From: CAYFNK01 sp964474895
GTDB taxonomy: Archaea > Nanobdellota > Nanobdellia > SCGC-AAA011-G17 > PNOQ01
Length of the DNA: 18,132 bases
Direction of reading: 5' to 3'
Assembly: GCA_964474895.1 (NCBI GenBank)
Contig: CAYYUK010000009.1
Coordinates: 1 to 18,132, forward strand
Of the stretch, positions 6,658 to 13,795 are shown piece after piece (position 1 is the stretch's first letter; every line of letters begins with the position of its first letter). Both the position numbers and the translations under genes were made by a program. Below the pieces are notes generated by a model. That model did not search any database and had not been told where the DNA came from. It saw only the letters and a list, made by a program, of their open reading frames with translations.

Positions 6658-6680
6658 ATTAGAATTGAGCAAATTAATCA

Positions 6681-6690
6681 GTTTATAAAG
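6681..6690 (-). promoter_or_regulatory. TATA box of rps2
   Basis: CTTTATAAAC, 28 nt upstream of the ATG at 6657, giving a leaderless rps2 mRNA. Confidence 0.6.
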
Positions 6691-6714
6691 TTTTTCTTTA
6701 AATTTTTAGAAAGA

Positions 6715-6724
6715 CTTATATAAT
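6715..6724 (+). promoter_or_regulatory. TATA box of the glycosyltransferase gene
   Basis: CTTATATAAT, centred 26 nt before the ATG at 6745. Together with the rps2 box it forms a divergent promoter pair in 87 bp. Confidence 0.6.
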
Positions 6725-6744
6725 TTTTAAATGCTAAACGCGCC

Positions 6745-7890
6745 ATGAACGAAAAAAAAACGTTAGATAGTGTATTATTCCTAGGAATTCCATTAGAAAG
6801 AAGGTGTGGTGTTTCTAAAGCACAACTAGAAATGGCTGATGCACTAAGACAAGAAGGAATAAAAGTTGACCATCTTTCAGGATGGCCAAATAAAAGAGAA
6901 CATAACTTTTCTTCAAATAATGGAAACTCCCAAAGTTTCAATGGATTGGAATCATTTTTAAAATTCGCAACAAAAGAAGGATTATCTTATGATATTTTGC
7001 ACTCTCACAGCTGGGCATGGGCACCAATGTCACGTCTAGATAGCGAGGGTATTGCTGATCTTAAAAAACATTTTGATGGTGGTGTAGTCCATACATTCCA
7101 TAGTTATCTTCCCAGCGAAGAAAAAGCACAAAGAGATATTCTTCCACACGTTGACGGGATTATTCACTTAACTCCACAAGGTGAATCAACTTTTTGTGAT
7201 ATTTTCAGAGATTCTCCACAATATTTTTCTCGTATATCTGTTCTTCCTAATCTTGTAACAATTGTACAACCGAATGAAAAAACTGTTAATGAAATACAAG
7301 AAAAAATCAGTCCGTCAGGAGAAAGAGTAATTCTCTATGTAGGAAGGATTTCTCAAGAGAAAGGTACACACCTACTAGCAGAAGCATATAATAAAATTAG
7401 AAAACTATATCCAGAAACGAGACTTGTATTTGTTGGAGATGAAAATTCCTCTGGAAATGGAGAAATATCAGTTTTAAAAGAACACTTAGGAATAGATAAC
7501 CAAAATGTATCTTTTGCTGGGTGGGTTGACGAAATTACAGTTGCAGCGTATCAAGAAGCAACAAGAAGAACAGGAGGAATTCAATTCGCTCCAAGCAATT
7601 ATGAATCTTTTAATCTAGCTATTTCGAAAGCTCTTGCTATTAGTTGCCCCATAGCAATATCATATATCCCAACCCTTCGTGGTATCTATAATCTAGATGA
7701 AACTACTCCTTATGGTGTTGCTATCAAAGATGTTAGTGTTGATGGAATTGTCCAAGCATTTTCTTTTTTTGTAGAAAATCCGGAATTAGTGGCCGAAAGA
7801 ACTGCGAGCGGTAAAACAGGTATTATTAATAAATATTCCCCGCAAAAAGTCGCCAACCAATACATTGATGTTTATAATGAACTTCTTTAA
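6745..7890 (+). CDS. Glycosyltransferase, GT4-like (GT-B fold)
   Basis: A 381-aa GT-B enzyme expected to transfer a sugar from a nucleotide donor, perhaps for surface glycans, glycolipids or a storage sugar. The N-terminal acceptor domain has the glycine-containing loop GIPLERRCGVSKAQ (14-27) and DILHSHSW (83-90). The donor domain has VILYVGRISQEKGTHLL (195-211), including the GRxxxEKG phosphate/ribose motif, and LVFVGD (227-232). The EX7E region reads APSNYESFNLAISKALA (282-298): the first Glu (E287) is kept, but the second falls on K295 and the usual FG is FN, so the donor site is atypical. There is no membrane segment. It sits alone between rps2 and eno on the other strand, with its own promoter and a leaderless ATG. 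Acceptor and donor are unknown. Confidence 0.88.
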   Translation: MNEKKTLDSVLFLGIPLERRCGVSKAQLEMADALRQEGIKVDHLSGWPNKREHNFSSNNGNSQSFNGLESFLKFATKEGLSYDILHSHSWAWAPMSRLDSEGIADLKKHFDGGVVHTFHSYLPSEEKAQRDILPHVDGIIHLTPQGESTFCDIFRDSPQYFSRISVLPNLVTIVQPNEKTVNEIQEKISPSGERVILYVGRISQEKGTHLLAEAYNKIRKLYPETRLVFVGDENSSGNGEISVLKEHLGIDNQNVSFAGWVDEITVAAYQEATRRTGGIQFAPSNYESFNLAISKALAISCPIAISYIPTLRGIYNLDETTPYGVAIKDVSVDGIVQAFSFFVENPELVAERTASGKTGIINKYSPQKVANQYIDVYNELL

Positions 7891-7923
7891 AGAACACTGA
7901 TTATCAGAAATGTTCATTTCTCA
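7891..7923. repeat. Overlapping inverted repeats between convergent gene ends
   Basis: Between the glycosyltransferase stop and the eno stop lie nested inverted repeats: CTGAT-T-ATCAG, GAACA...TGTTC around it, and AGAAATG-TT-CATTTCT. They allow alternative hairpins on both strands, and the last overlaps the eno stop codon. They may help 3' end formation; no T-run follows on the plus strand. Confidence 0.4.
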
Positions 7924-9104
7924 GATCTAATTTCTCTAGCAATATTCCTCAACTCATCCAACTTAGAAATTCTTTCAGACCCATAAATCCCGCATTTAAT
8001 CATAGAGATTTCCCAACCAATAGCTAAATGAGATATAGAAGCATCAATAGTCTCTCCACTCCTATGGGAAACAATCAAATACATTTTTTTCTCCTTAGCA
8101 TAATCAACAAATTTCTTAGTTTCAATCAAAGAACCAATCTGATTTGGCTTTACAATAACTCCATTAATAGATTTTCCAGCTTTTTTCAATCTCTCCAAAC
8201 TTGTAACAACTAGATCATCACCAACAATCATACATTTTTTCCCGAACTTCTTAGTTAAAGTTCCAAAGCCAGAAAAATCATCTTCATGTAATGGATCTTC
8301 AACATACAATAAATCATATTTTTCAATCAATTCAGAAACAAATTTAATTTGGCCTTTTTTATCTAAACTTTTCTCATTTTCATCTTTACTAAAATTCTTA
8401 TAAACATATTTTTTCCCATCCCACAAACTAGAAGCAGCAATATCCAATCCAATTCTAATATTAAAACCAACTTCCCTGGAAACTTCTTTAGCAATTTCAG
8501 ATAATAAATCAAGAGCCCCATAATTGTTTAAATTAGGAGCCCAAGCACCTTCATCAGTAACTTCACCAGAAAAATCAGAACAAACTTCTCTCAATTTCTT
8601 AGAAACCTTACTATGTATCAAACTATTTGCTTTTACAGCCTCACTTATTTTCATAGCTCCAACAGGATAGACCAAAAATTCTTGTATATCGGTTCCTTTC
8701 CCCTTAAAATGGGCGCCGCCACCAATAATATTACTTAAAGGTCTAGAAATCTTTCTAACTTTAGGATTCAAAAGCTTCCAAATTGAACCAAGAGCTTTCA
8801 GAATCGCATACTCCAAAGCAATAACAGTATTACTACCATATTTTTCCTTATCAACTATTTTCTCAACTTTATCCAAATCATCAAAAGAATTAATTTCTAA
8901 ACCAACTAATTCGTTACAATTTTTTAAAAATTTGATAGAATCATCAACAGAACCAACAAAATCCTTAACAGCATGCTTACCTTTACTAGCACCAGAAGGA
9001 GCTGAAGCTTCGCCTTTTCCAGTATCAGATTTGACAAAAACCTTTATCGTCTCTTCTCCCCTAGAATTTTTTATTTTCTTTGCTTTAACTCTCTTTATTA
9101 TCAT
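7914..9104 (-). CDS. eno: Enolase (phosphopyruvate hydratase)
   Basis: Interconverts 2-phosphoglycerate and phosphoenolpyruvate in glycolysis/gluconeogenesis. All key elements are visible: mobile loop SGAS (37-40), H132 in GGAHF, E142 in QEF, E185 in DEGAWAPN, metal ligands D221 (GLDIAAS), E269 (VEDP) and D296 (GDDL), the catalytic lysine K319 (VKPNQIG), SHRSGET (346-352) and K370 (IKCG). At 396 aa it is slightly shorter than the usual 410-430, with small substitutions (GGG for NGG before H132, DEGAW for DEGGF). These look like lineage drift, since the catalytic set is intact. The ATG lies 28 nt from a TATA box at 9127-9137. Upstream is the divergent ferredoxin; downstream rps2 lies on the same strand past the inserted glycosyltransferase. 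Confidence 0.96.
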   Translation of the reverse strand: MIIKRVKAKKIKNSRGEETIKVFVKSDTGKGEASAPSGASKGKHAVKDFVGSVDDSIKFLKNCNELVGLEINSFDDLDKVEKIVDKEKYGSNTVIALEYAILKALGSIWKLLNPKVRKISRPLSNIIGGGAHFKGKGTDIQEFLVYPVGAMKISEAVKANSLIHSKVSKKLREVCSDFSGEVTDEGAWAPNLNNYGALDLLSEIAKEVSREVGFNIRIGLDIAASSLWDGKKYVYKNFSKDENEKSLDKKGQIKFVSELIEKYDLLYVEDPLHEDDFSGFGTLTKKFGKKCMIVGDDLVVTSLERLKKAGKSINGVIVKPNQIGSLIETKKFVDYAKEKKMYLIVSHRSGETIDASISHLAIGWEISMIKCGIYGSERISKLDELRNIAREIRSEK

Positions 9105-9126
9105 AAGAATTATTGATTAGATGTTG

Positions 9127-9137
9127 TTTATATAATT
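9127..9137 (-). promoter_or_regulatory. TATA box of eno
   Basis: AATTATATAAA read on the minus strand, centred 28 nt upstream of the eno ATG at 9104. Confidence 0.6.
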
Positions 9138-9148
9138 ATTTATACTAA

Positions 9149-9158
9149 TTTTTATAAG
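9149..9158 (+). promoter_or_regulatory. TATA box of the ferredoxin gene
   Basis: TTTTTATAAG, centred 26 nt before the ATG at 9180, back to back with the eno box. Confidence 0.6.
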
Positions 9159-9179
9159 TCAGATTTACATTAAATAAAC

Positions 9180-9419
9180 ATGACTAAATACAAAATAATC
9201 TTTGATAGAGAATCTTGTATTGGAGCACTTTCTTGCAATGTAGTAGCTCCAGAATTCTGGGAACTTTCAAAAGATGGAAAAGTAGACCTGAAAGGTGCAA
9301 AATTCAACAAAGAAACAAAGAAATTCGAATTAATAGTTGATGAAAAAGACCTAAACATTAACAAAGAAGCAGTATCTGTTTGTCCAGTATTAGCGATAAA
9401 AATAGAAAAAATTAATTAA
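9180..9419 (+). CDS. Single-cluster ferredoxin with three cysteine ligands
   Basis: A 79-aa cytoplasmic electron carrier of the short mono-cluster ferredoxin type. The N-terminal ligand loop reads C13-IGALS-C19, with Ala at position 16 where a four-Cys ferredoxin has its second ligand. The closing CP motif is C68-P69 (VSVCPVLAIKI). Three cysteines fit a [3Fe-4S] cluster, or a [4Fe-4S] cluster with a non-Cys ligand, as in the CxxxxxC ferredoxins that serve P450s and other oxidoreductases. The central insert (30-55) is charged and beta-like. Its partner is not obvious; rubrerythrin in the window is one possible redox neighbour but is not adjacent. The stop codon overlaps that of the convergent gene in TTAA (9416-9419). 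Confidence 0.88.
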   Translation: MTKYKIIFDRESCIGALSCNVVAPEFWELSKDGKVDLKGAKFNKETKKFELIVDEKDLNINKEAVSVCPVLAIKIEKIN

Positions 9420-9919
9420 TCTCCCCAATCATCATCCGGAAAGGCCATATCATCCAATTCAAATAAAGACTGCCCTTGAAATAATCTACTTCTTTTCTCA
9501 AAAAAATCTCTCTGTCTTTCTGGAGAAACATGCCCTTCCCCATTAACTTCTGCATCTGGATCTAAATCATCAACAAGTTCAAAATAAGTTGGTTCTTCAC
9601 CAGAAACTAATGTAGATTCCAAAAGGGTGCCATAGAATACTAAATCATGAATCTTAAGTCTAGAGTGTCCTTTAATGACCTTTTCATCACTAATTTGGGT
9701 AGTTAACCTTACTCTTGGCTCATGTCCCTGTATATGTTTTTCATTTATCTCTCTACTCTTTATTTCCTTAGCAACCCTTTCCATGGTAGAATCTAAATTT
9801 CTGCCACTTAAAGAAATTCTATTTTCAGGTTTAGCCCTATTTCTAACATGGGTTATATATTTGCCTTGCATATCCTGATAAATAATAACATGATACCTAA
9901 TACTAAAATCTGTCATCAT
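9416..9919 (-). CDS. Hypothetical protein, 167 aa
   Basis: The family is not recognised. It is a soluble, polar protein starting MMTDFSIRYHVIIYQD, with a basic middle (RNRAKPENRIS, VAKEIKSREI), a beta-like HDLVFYGTLLESTLV and a strongly acidic tail (DDLDPDAEV, then FELDDMAFPDDDWGD at the end). The opening strand and following helix are compatible with a small alpha/beta domain of about 80 residues followed by a flexible tail. The start at 9919 (or the adjacent ATG at 9916) is chosen over the upstream extension because a TATA-like tract lies at 9934-9946 and the extension would run through it. Its stop overlaps that of the ferredoxin gene by 4 bp. Divergent from pheS. Confidence 0.65.
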   Translation of the reverse strand: MMTDFSIRYHVIIYQDMQGKYITHVRNRAKPENRISLSGRNLDSTMERVAKEIKSREINEKHIQGHEPRVRLTTQISDEKVIKGHSRLKIHDLVFYGTLLESTLVSGEEPTYFELVDDLDPDAEVNGEGHVSPERQRDFFEKRSRLFQGQSLFELDDMAFPDDDWGD

Positions 9920-9933
9920 AACGCAAATAAGTT

Positions 9934-9946
9934 TTAATTTAAAAAC
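9934..9946 (-). promoter_or_regulatory. TATA-like tract upstream of the 167-aa gene
   Basis: AGTTTTTAAATTA-like A/T tract on the minus strand, about 20-25 nt upstream of the ATG at 9919. Spacing is slightly short, so certainty is modest. Confidence 0.4.
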
Positions 9947-9963
9947 TTTTCCAAACCCCAAAA

Positions 9964-9975
9964 CTTTTAAATTAT
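9964..9975 (+). promoter_or_regulatory. TATA box of the pheS-pheT operon
   Basis: CTTTTAAATTAT, centred about 26-27 nt before the pheS ATG at 9995. The only evident promoter before the run pheS, lipoprotein, pheT, dph2 fragment. Confidence 0.6.
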
Positions 9976-9994
9976 CCAAGGCAATCACATATCT

Positions 9995-11476
9995 ATGACT
10001 AACCTAGAAATACTTGGAGAGAAACTAACACCGTTAGAAAGGAAAGTATTACCAGTTCTAAAGACTAAAAATTCTCTAAAAGACATTCAAGAAGCAACAG
10101 AACTAAAAGAAATTGAAGTAACAAGAGCTCTCCAATGGTTAGAAAACAAAAAGCTAGTAAAAATAGAAAAATCAGAAACAGAAATACTAGAACTAGCAGA
10201 AAATGGTAAAGAATACTTAGAAACAGAATTACCCGAAAAAAGATTTCTAAAATCATTAACTGAACCTTTAACATTGAACGAAATTAAAGATAAAGCAAAA
10301 TTAACAAAAGAAGAAATAAACGTTTGCTTGGGACTTCTAAAAAGAAAAAAAGCCATAAACTTCATACTAAAAGGAAAAATAAAGATAACAAACGAAGGAA
10401 AGAAACTAAAATTTCCAGAAGAAGAATTATTAAAACAATTACCAATAAAAAAAGAAGATATAACAAAGAAACAAAAAGAAATAATTAAAGAACTAACTTC
10501 AAGAAAAGGATTAATAAAAACAGAAACAAAAAAACTTCTAACAACAAAATTAACAGATTTAGGAAGAGATCTACTAAAAACAAAAATAAATCCAAACTTA
10601 ATCGAAAATCTAACTTCTAGTATGTTAAAAAACCAAACTTGGAGAAATAAAAAGTTCAGAAGATATGACGTAGAAATAAATGTTCCAAAAATTTATCCAG
10701 GAAAAAGACATTTCGTAAACGAATCAATAGACAGAGCTAAGCAAATTTGGTTAGATATGGGTTTCGAAGAAATGACTGGAAACATAATCAATACAAGCTT
10801 TTGGAACTTCGACGCTTTATTCACGGCACAAGATCATCCAGTAAGAGAAATGCAAGATACATTCTTCATAAAAGGTACGGGAGGATTACCATCAAATTTT
10901 AAGGATAAAGTAAAAAAACAGCACGAAAAATCTTGGAAATACAATTGGTCGGAAGAAGAAGCAAAAAAATTAGTACTCAGAACACACACAACTGTACTTT
11001 CGGCAAAAACAATTTCAAAGTTAGAAGAAAAAGATTTACCAAAAAAATACTTTGCAATTGGAAGAAACTACAGAAATGAAGCTCTAGATTGGAGTCACTT
11101 ATTCGAATTCAACCAAACAGAAGGAATAGTTATAGATCCAAATGCAAACTTCAAACATCTTTTAGGATACTTAAAACAATTCTTCCAGAAAATGGGATAC
11201 GAAAAAGTCAGATTTAGACCTGCATACTTCCCATATACAGAACCATCTCTAGAAATAGATGCATACGTTCCTGAAAAGAAAACCTGGATAGAACTCGGAG
11301 GAGCAGGAATTTTTAGACCAGAAGTAATTAAACCATTACTAGGAAAAGATATTCCAGTATTGGCATGGGGGCCTGGATTTGATAGAATAGTCATGATGTA
11401 CAACGAATTAAAAGATATTAGAGATTTATACAAAAATGATCTAAAACAATTAAAGGAAATAAAAACATGGATATGA
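9995..11476 (+). CDS. pheS: Phenylalanyl-tRNA synthetase alpha subunit
   Basis: Catalytic subunit of the alpha2-beta2 PheRS that charges tRNA-Phe. Residues 1-200 form winged-helix-like tRNA-contacting domains, rich in Lys and Glu and typical of the archaeal/eukaryotic alpha chain. The class II catalytic core follows: DMGFEEM and FWNFDALFTAQDHPVREMQDTFF (269-291, motif 1/2 region), RTHTTVLSA (329-337), FAIGRNYRNEALDWSH (353-368, motif 2 arginine) and LEIDAYVP, IELGGAGIFRPEV (432-444), then WGPGFDR (458-464, motif 3). At 493 aa the length is normal for archaea. The stop overlaps the ATG of the next gene (ATGA, 11473-11476), so the following lipoprotein is translationally coupled. Confidence 0.97.
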   Translation: MTNLEILGEKLTPLERKVLPVLKTKNSLKDIQEATELKEIEVTRALQWLENKKLVKIEKSETEILELAENGKEYLETELPEKRFLKSLTEPLTLNEIKDKAKLTKEEINVCLGLLKRKKAINFILKGKIKITNEGKKLKFPEEELLKQLPIKKEDITKKQKEIIKELTSRKGLIKTETKKLLTTKLTDLGRDLLKTKINPNLIENLTSSMLKNQTWRNKKFRRYDVEINVPKIYPGKRHFVNESIDRAKQIWLDMGFEEMTGNIINTSFWNFDALFTAQDHPVREMQDTFFIKGTGGLPSNFKDKVKKQHEKSWKYNWSEEEAKKLVLRTHTTVLSAKTISKLEEKDLPKKYFAIGRNYRNEALDWSHLFEFNQTEGIVIDPNANFKHLLGYLKQFFQKMGYEKVRFRPAYFPYTEPSLEIDAYVPEKKTWIELGGAGIFRPEVIKPLLGKDIPVLAWGPGFDRIVMMYNELKDIRDLYKNDLKQLKEIKTWI

Positions 11477-11733
11477 AAATAATCTTAATCGTAGCTTTGG
11501 TACTAATCTCTGCATGTACAGTAGTTGAAGAACAAGAACCTTTTTGCGGAGAATCAACTCTCGGATTTTGCAATATAGACGAAGACTGCTCAAGAACAGG
11601 ATGTTCACTACAAGTATGTCAGAGTAACGTACAAGAGCCAATTACAACAACTTGTGAGTGGAATGAATGCTATAACCATCTAGACTACAACCTAACTTGT
11701 GGTTGCGTAGAAAACCAATGTAAATGGAACTAA
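11473..11733 (+). CDS. Cysteine-rich lipoprotein, eight-cysteine-cluster type, 86 aa
   Basis: A short exported protein. The start MKIILIVALVLISAC is a signal peptide with a lipobox (LISAC); the Cys would be lipidated and the rest tethered outside the membrane. The mature part carries ten further cysteines in patterns such as FCNIDEDCSRTGCSLQVC and TTTCEWNECY, ending CGCVENQCKW. The GCSxQxC...TTCEW...CY...CxC...CxW order resembles the eight-cysteine-cluster domains seen in some bacterial and archaeal lipoproteins; their role is unknown. An ATG two codons upstream (11467) is possible, but 11473 makes an ATGA junction with pheS. PheT begins 1 nt after its stop. It is unexpected between two synthetase genes and may be passively co-transcribed. 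Confidence 0.8.
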   Translation: MKIILIVALVLISACTVVEEQEPFCGESTLGFCNIDEDCSRTGCSLQVCQSNVQEPITTTCEWNECYNHLDYNLTCGCVENQCKWN

Positions 11734-11734
11734 A

Positions 11735-13339
11735 ATGCCAACAATAACAATAGACAAAAAAGATTTATTTGATCTTATGGGAAAGAAACTTCCGGATGAA
11801 GAACTAAAAGATAGAATTTCTATGCTTGGAACAGATTTAGAAGAAGTAACTAACGAAGAAATAACTGTAGAAATTTTCCCAAATAGACCGGATATGCTCT
11901 CTGCAGAAGGTTTCGCAAAGGCCTTAGCATCATTTACAGGAACCAAAAAAGGATTAAGAAAATACAAATTAGAATCTTCAAACTATGAAGCAATTATAGA
12001 TAAAAAAGTAGAAAAAGTTAGACCTTTCGCAGTAAGCGCAATAATAAAGAACATAAAACTTGACGATCCAACAATAAAATCATTAATGCAAGTTCAAGAA
12101 AAACTTCATACAACGCATGGGAGAAACAGAAAAAAAGTTTCAATAGGAGTATACGATCTAGACACAATAAAATTCCCATTAACATACACAACTAAACCAA
12201 AAGATTTCAAGTTCACACCTTTAGAAACAAATGATGAACACACTTTACTAGAAATACTAGAAAAACATCCAAAAGGAATAATTTTCAAACATTTGCTAGA
12301 AGATTTTGATGAATGTCCAATTTGGTTAGATGCAAACAACCAAGTTCTATCAATGCCACCTGTAATTAATTCAGAAGAAACCAAAGTAACAGAGAAAACA
12401 AAGAATTTATTCATAGATGTTACGGGAACGGACCAAAACGCAATTGAACAGGCACTAAATATAATTGTAACAAGCTTAGCAGACAGGGGTGGAAAGATTT
12501 ATCCGGTAAAAATAGGAAACAAAAAATATCCCAACTTAGAACCAAATAAAATTAAGGTCAGCCCAGTCTACTTAAGCAAAAGACTAGGATTAAATTTAAC
12601 AGAGAAAAACATTTACGATTTACTGCAAAAGATGGGTTTAGATTACAAAAAACCTTACGTTCTAATTCCAGCTTACAGAACAGATATTCTACACGAAATA
12701 GACATAGCAGAAGAAATAGCAATCGCGTACGGATACGAAAATTTTGAAGCAGAAATACCAAACGTTTCTACAATAGCAAAAGAAAACGAATTTGAAAAGT
12801 TCAAGAACAAAATAGCAAATATTCTAACAGGTTTTGGATTAATAGAAACAAACACTTACAATCTAACATCAGAAAAAGTTCAAAACAAAAATATGAAAGC
12901 AGATTTAAAGTTGGTAAAAATAGCAAACGCACTAAATGAAGATTACAACGCCCTAAGAGCTTGGATGATGCCTTCCTCACTTGAAGTACTAAAAAACAAT
13001 AGACAATATGAATATCCACAAAAAATATTTGAAATTGGAACAGTTTTCACACCAGAAGAAAAATCAAGAGTTTCAGTATTAATTTCACACAAAGATGCAA
13101 ACTACACAGAAGCTAGACAAATCCTAGAATCTTTACTAGATCAATTGGGAATAAAATACGAAATAAAAGAAACAGAACACGATTCTTTCATTGATGGAAG
13201 GGTTGCAAGAGTGTATGCAAAAGAAAAAGGAATTGCTTATATCGGAGAAATTAACCCAGAAGTTTTAAATAATTTTGAACTAGAAATGCCCTGTGTTGGT
13301 TTTGAATTAAATTTAACAGATTTATATGAAGAAAAATGA
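11735..13339 (+). CDS. pheT: Phenylalanyl-tRNA synthetase beta subunit
   Basis: Non-catalytic partner of PheS, needed for tRNA binding and editing of misacylated Tyr-tRNA-Phe. The N-terminal region has VEIFPNRPDMLS (45-56), a conserved family motif. The B3/B4 editing domain covers roughly 95-260 (PFAVSAIIKNIKL, HTTHGRNRKKVSIGVYD, MPPVINSEET). The B5 domain is about 270-345 with IPAYRTDILHEIDIAEEIA (311-329) and AYGYENFEAEIPN. The rest is the inactive synthetase-like core (TNTYNLTSE, LRAWMMPSSLEVLKNN, KIFEIGTVF). At 534 aa it is close to the archaeal size and lacks the bacterial anticodon-binding extension. The stop overlaps the ATG of the dph2 fragment (ATGA, 13336-13339). Confidence 0.96.
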   Translation: MPTITIDKKDLFDLMGKKLPDEELKDRISMLGTDLEEVTNEEITVEIFPNRPDMLSAEGFAKALASFTGTKKGLRKYKLESSNYEAIIDKKVEKVRPFAVSAIIKNIKLDDPTIKSLMQVQEKLHTTHGRNRKKVSIGVYDLDTIKFPLTYTTKPKDFKFTPLETNDEHTLLEILEKHPKGIIFKHLLEDFDECPIWLDANNQVLSMPPVINSEETKVTEKTKNLFIDVTGTDQNAIEQALNIIVTSLADRGGKIYPVKIGNKKYPNLEPNKIKVSPVYLSKRLGLNLTEKNIYDLLQKMGLDYKKPYVLIPAYRTDILHEIDIAEEIAIAYGYENFEAEIPNVSTIAKENEFEKFKNKIANILTGFGLIETNTYNLTSEKVQNKNMKADLKLVKIANALNEDYNALRAWMMPSSLEVLKNNRQYEYPQKIFEIGTVFTPEEKSRVSVLISHKDANYTEARQILESLLDQLGIKYEIKETEHDSFIDGRVARVYAKEKGIAYIGEINPEVLNNFELEMPCVGFELNLTDLYEEK

Positions 13340-13593
13340 ATTACGACTTAGAACTAGAAAAAGTAGCAGAAGAAATTAAGAAAAACAAAGCAAAAACGGT
13401 CTGCATCCAATTACCAGACGGTCTAAAACCTGAAGCTACAAACATAGTAAACGAACTAAAACAAAAAACAGAAGCAGAAATAATAATTTGGGCAGGGGAT
13501 TGCTACGGAGCCTGCGACACACCATTAGGATTAAAAGAAATGAAAATAGATCTTCTAATTCAGTTTGGACACTCTGTATGGCCATTTTACTAA
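13336..13593 (+). CDS. dph2: N-terminal fragment of diphthamide synthase Dph2 (possible pseudogene)
   Basis: Dph2 is a radical-SAM-like [4Fe-4S] enzyme that moves the aminocarboxypropyl group of SAM to a histidine of elongation factor 2. This 85-aa protein matches only the first part of domain 1: TVCIQLPDGLKPEA (21-34), then WAGDCYGACDTPLGL (52-66), with C60 as the likely first cluster ligand. A full archaeal Dph2 is about 330 aa with one cluster cysteine in each of three domains, so the other two are missing. After LLIQFGHSVWPFY the TAA is followed by 60 nt of non-coding A/T sequence and a new promoter, with no downstream remnant visible in any frame. It is probably a decayed gene still coupled to pheT; a small functional relic or assembly error are alternatives. 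Confidence 0.75.
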   Translation: MNYDLELEKVAEEIKKNKAKTVCIQLPDGLKPEATNIVNELKQKTEAEIIIWAGDCYGACDTPLGLKEMKIDLLIQFGHSVWPFY

Positions 13594-13623
13594 ATTTACA
13601 CAAAACCACAATAAAAACCAGAA

Positions 13624-13634
13624 TTTTTATAAAC
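13624..13634 (+). promoter_or_regulatory. TATA box of the RHH-like gene
   Basis: TTTTTATAAAC, centred about 28 nt before the ATG at 13657. It lies in what would be dph2 coding sequence if that gene were full length. Confidence 0.55.
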
Positions 13635-13656
13635 AACAAACCAACTCTAATCAAAA

Positions 13657-13794
13657 ATGGAAATAGAAAAAATAGAATTACCAAAACAACTAGTAGACAA
13701 CATTAGAACAATAGTAAAAACAACAAGGATATTCACAGATGAAGAAGACTTTATAACACAAGCAATTCTAAAACAAATAGCAAAATACAAATAA
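13657..13794 (+). CDS. Ribbon-helix-helix-like small protein, 45 aa
   Basis: Starts MEIEKIELPKQLVDNIRTIV and ends FITQAILKQIAKYK. The layout of short strand (EKIELP), helix (KQLVDNIRTIVKT), turn with TDEEDF and a second helix is that of an Arc/MetJ-type ribbon-helix-helix monomer, which would dimerise and bind DNA by the strand. The DEEDFITQAI segment is in the place of the usual SrSEFIReAI. It could be an autoregulator or a small chromatin/partner protein; the target is unknown. The next gene starts one nucleotide after its stop (TAAAATG), so both are on one transcript from the box at 13624-13634. Confidence 0.7.
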   Translation: MEIEKIELPKQLVDNIRTIVKTTRIFTDEEDFITQAILKQIAKYK

Positions 13795-13795
13795 A

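Noticed and set aside
10065..10365. Leu/Phe-rich minus-strand frames inside pheS
   Set aside because: Reverse reading of Lys/Glu-rich codons of the pheS N-terminal domain; no promoter and a strong sense gene.
9995..13339. Frameshift or domain loss in pheS or pheT
   Set aside because: Both chains show all expected motifs in order and normal archaeal lengths.
13488..13706. 72-aa plus-strand frame crossing the end of the dph2 fragment
   Set aside because: It overlaps the dph2 fragment and the RHH-like gene in another frame, is low complexity (Lys/Asn/Thr), and does not continue Dph2 motifs, so it does not rescue a frameshift.
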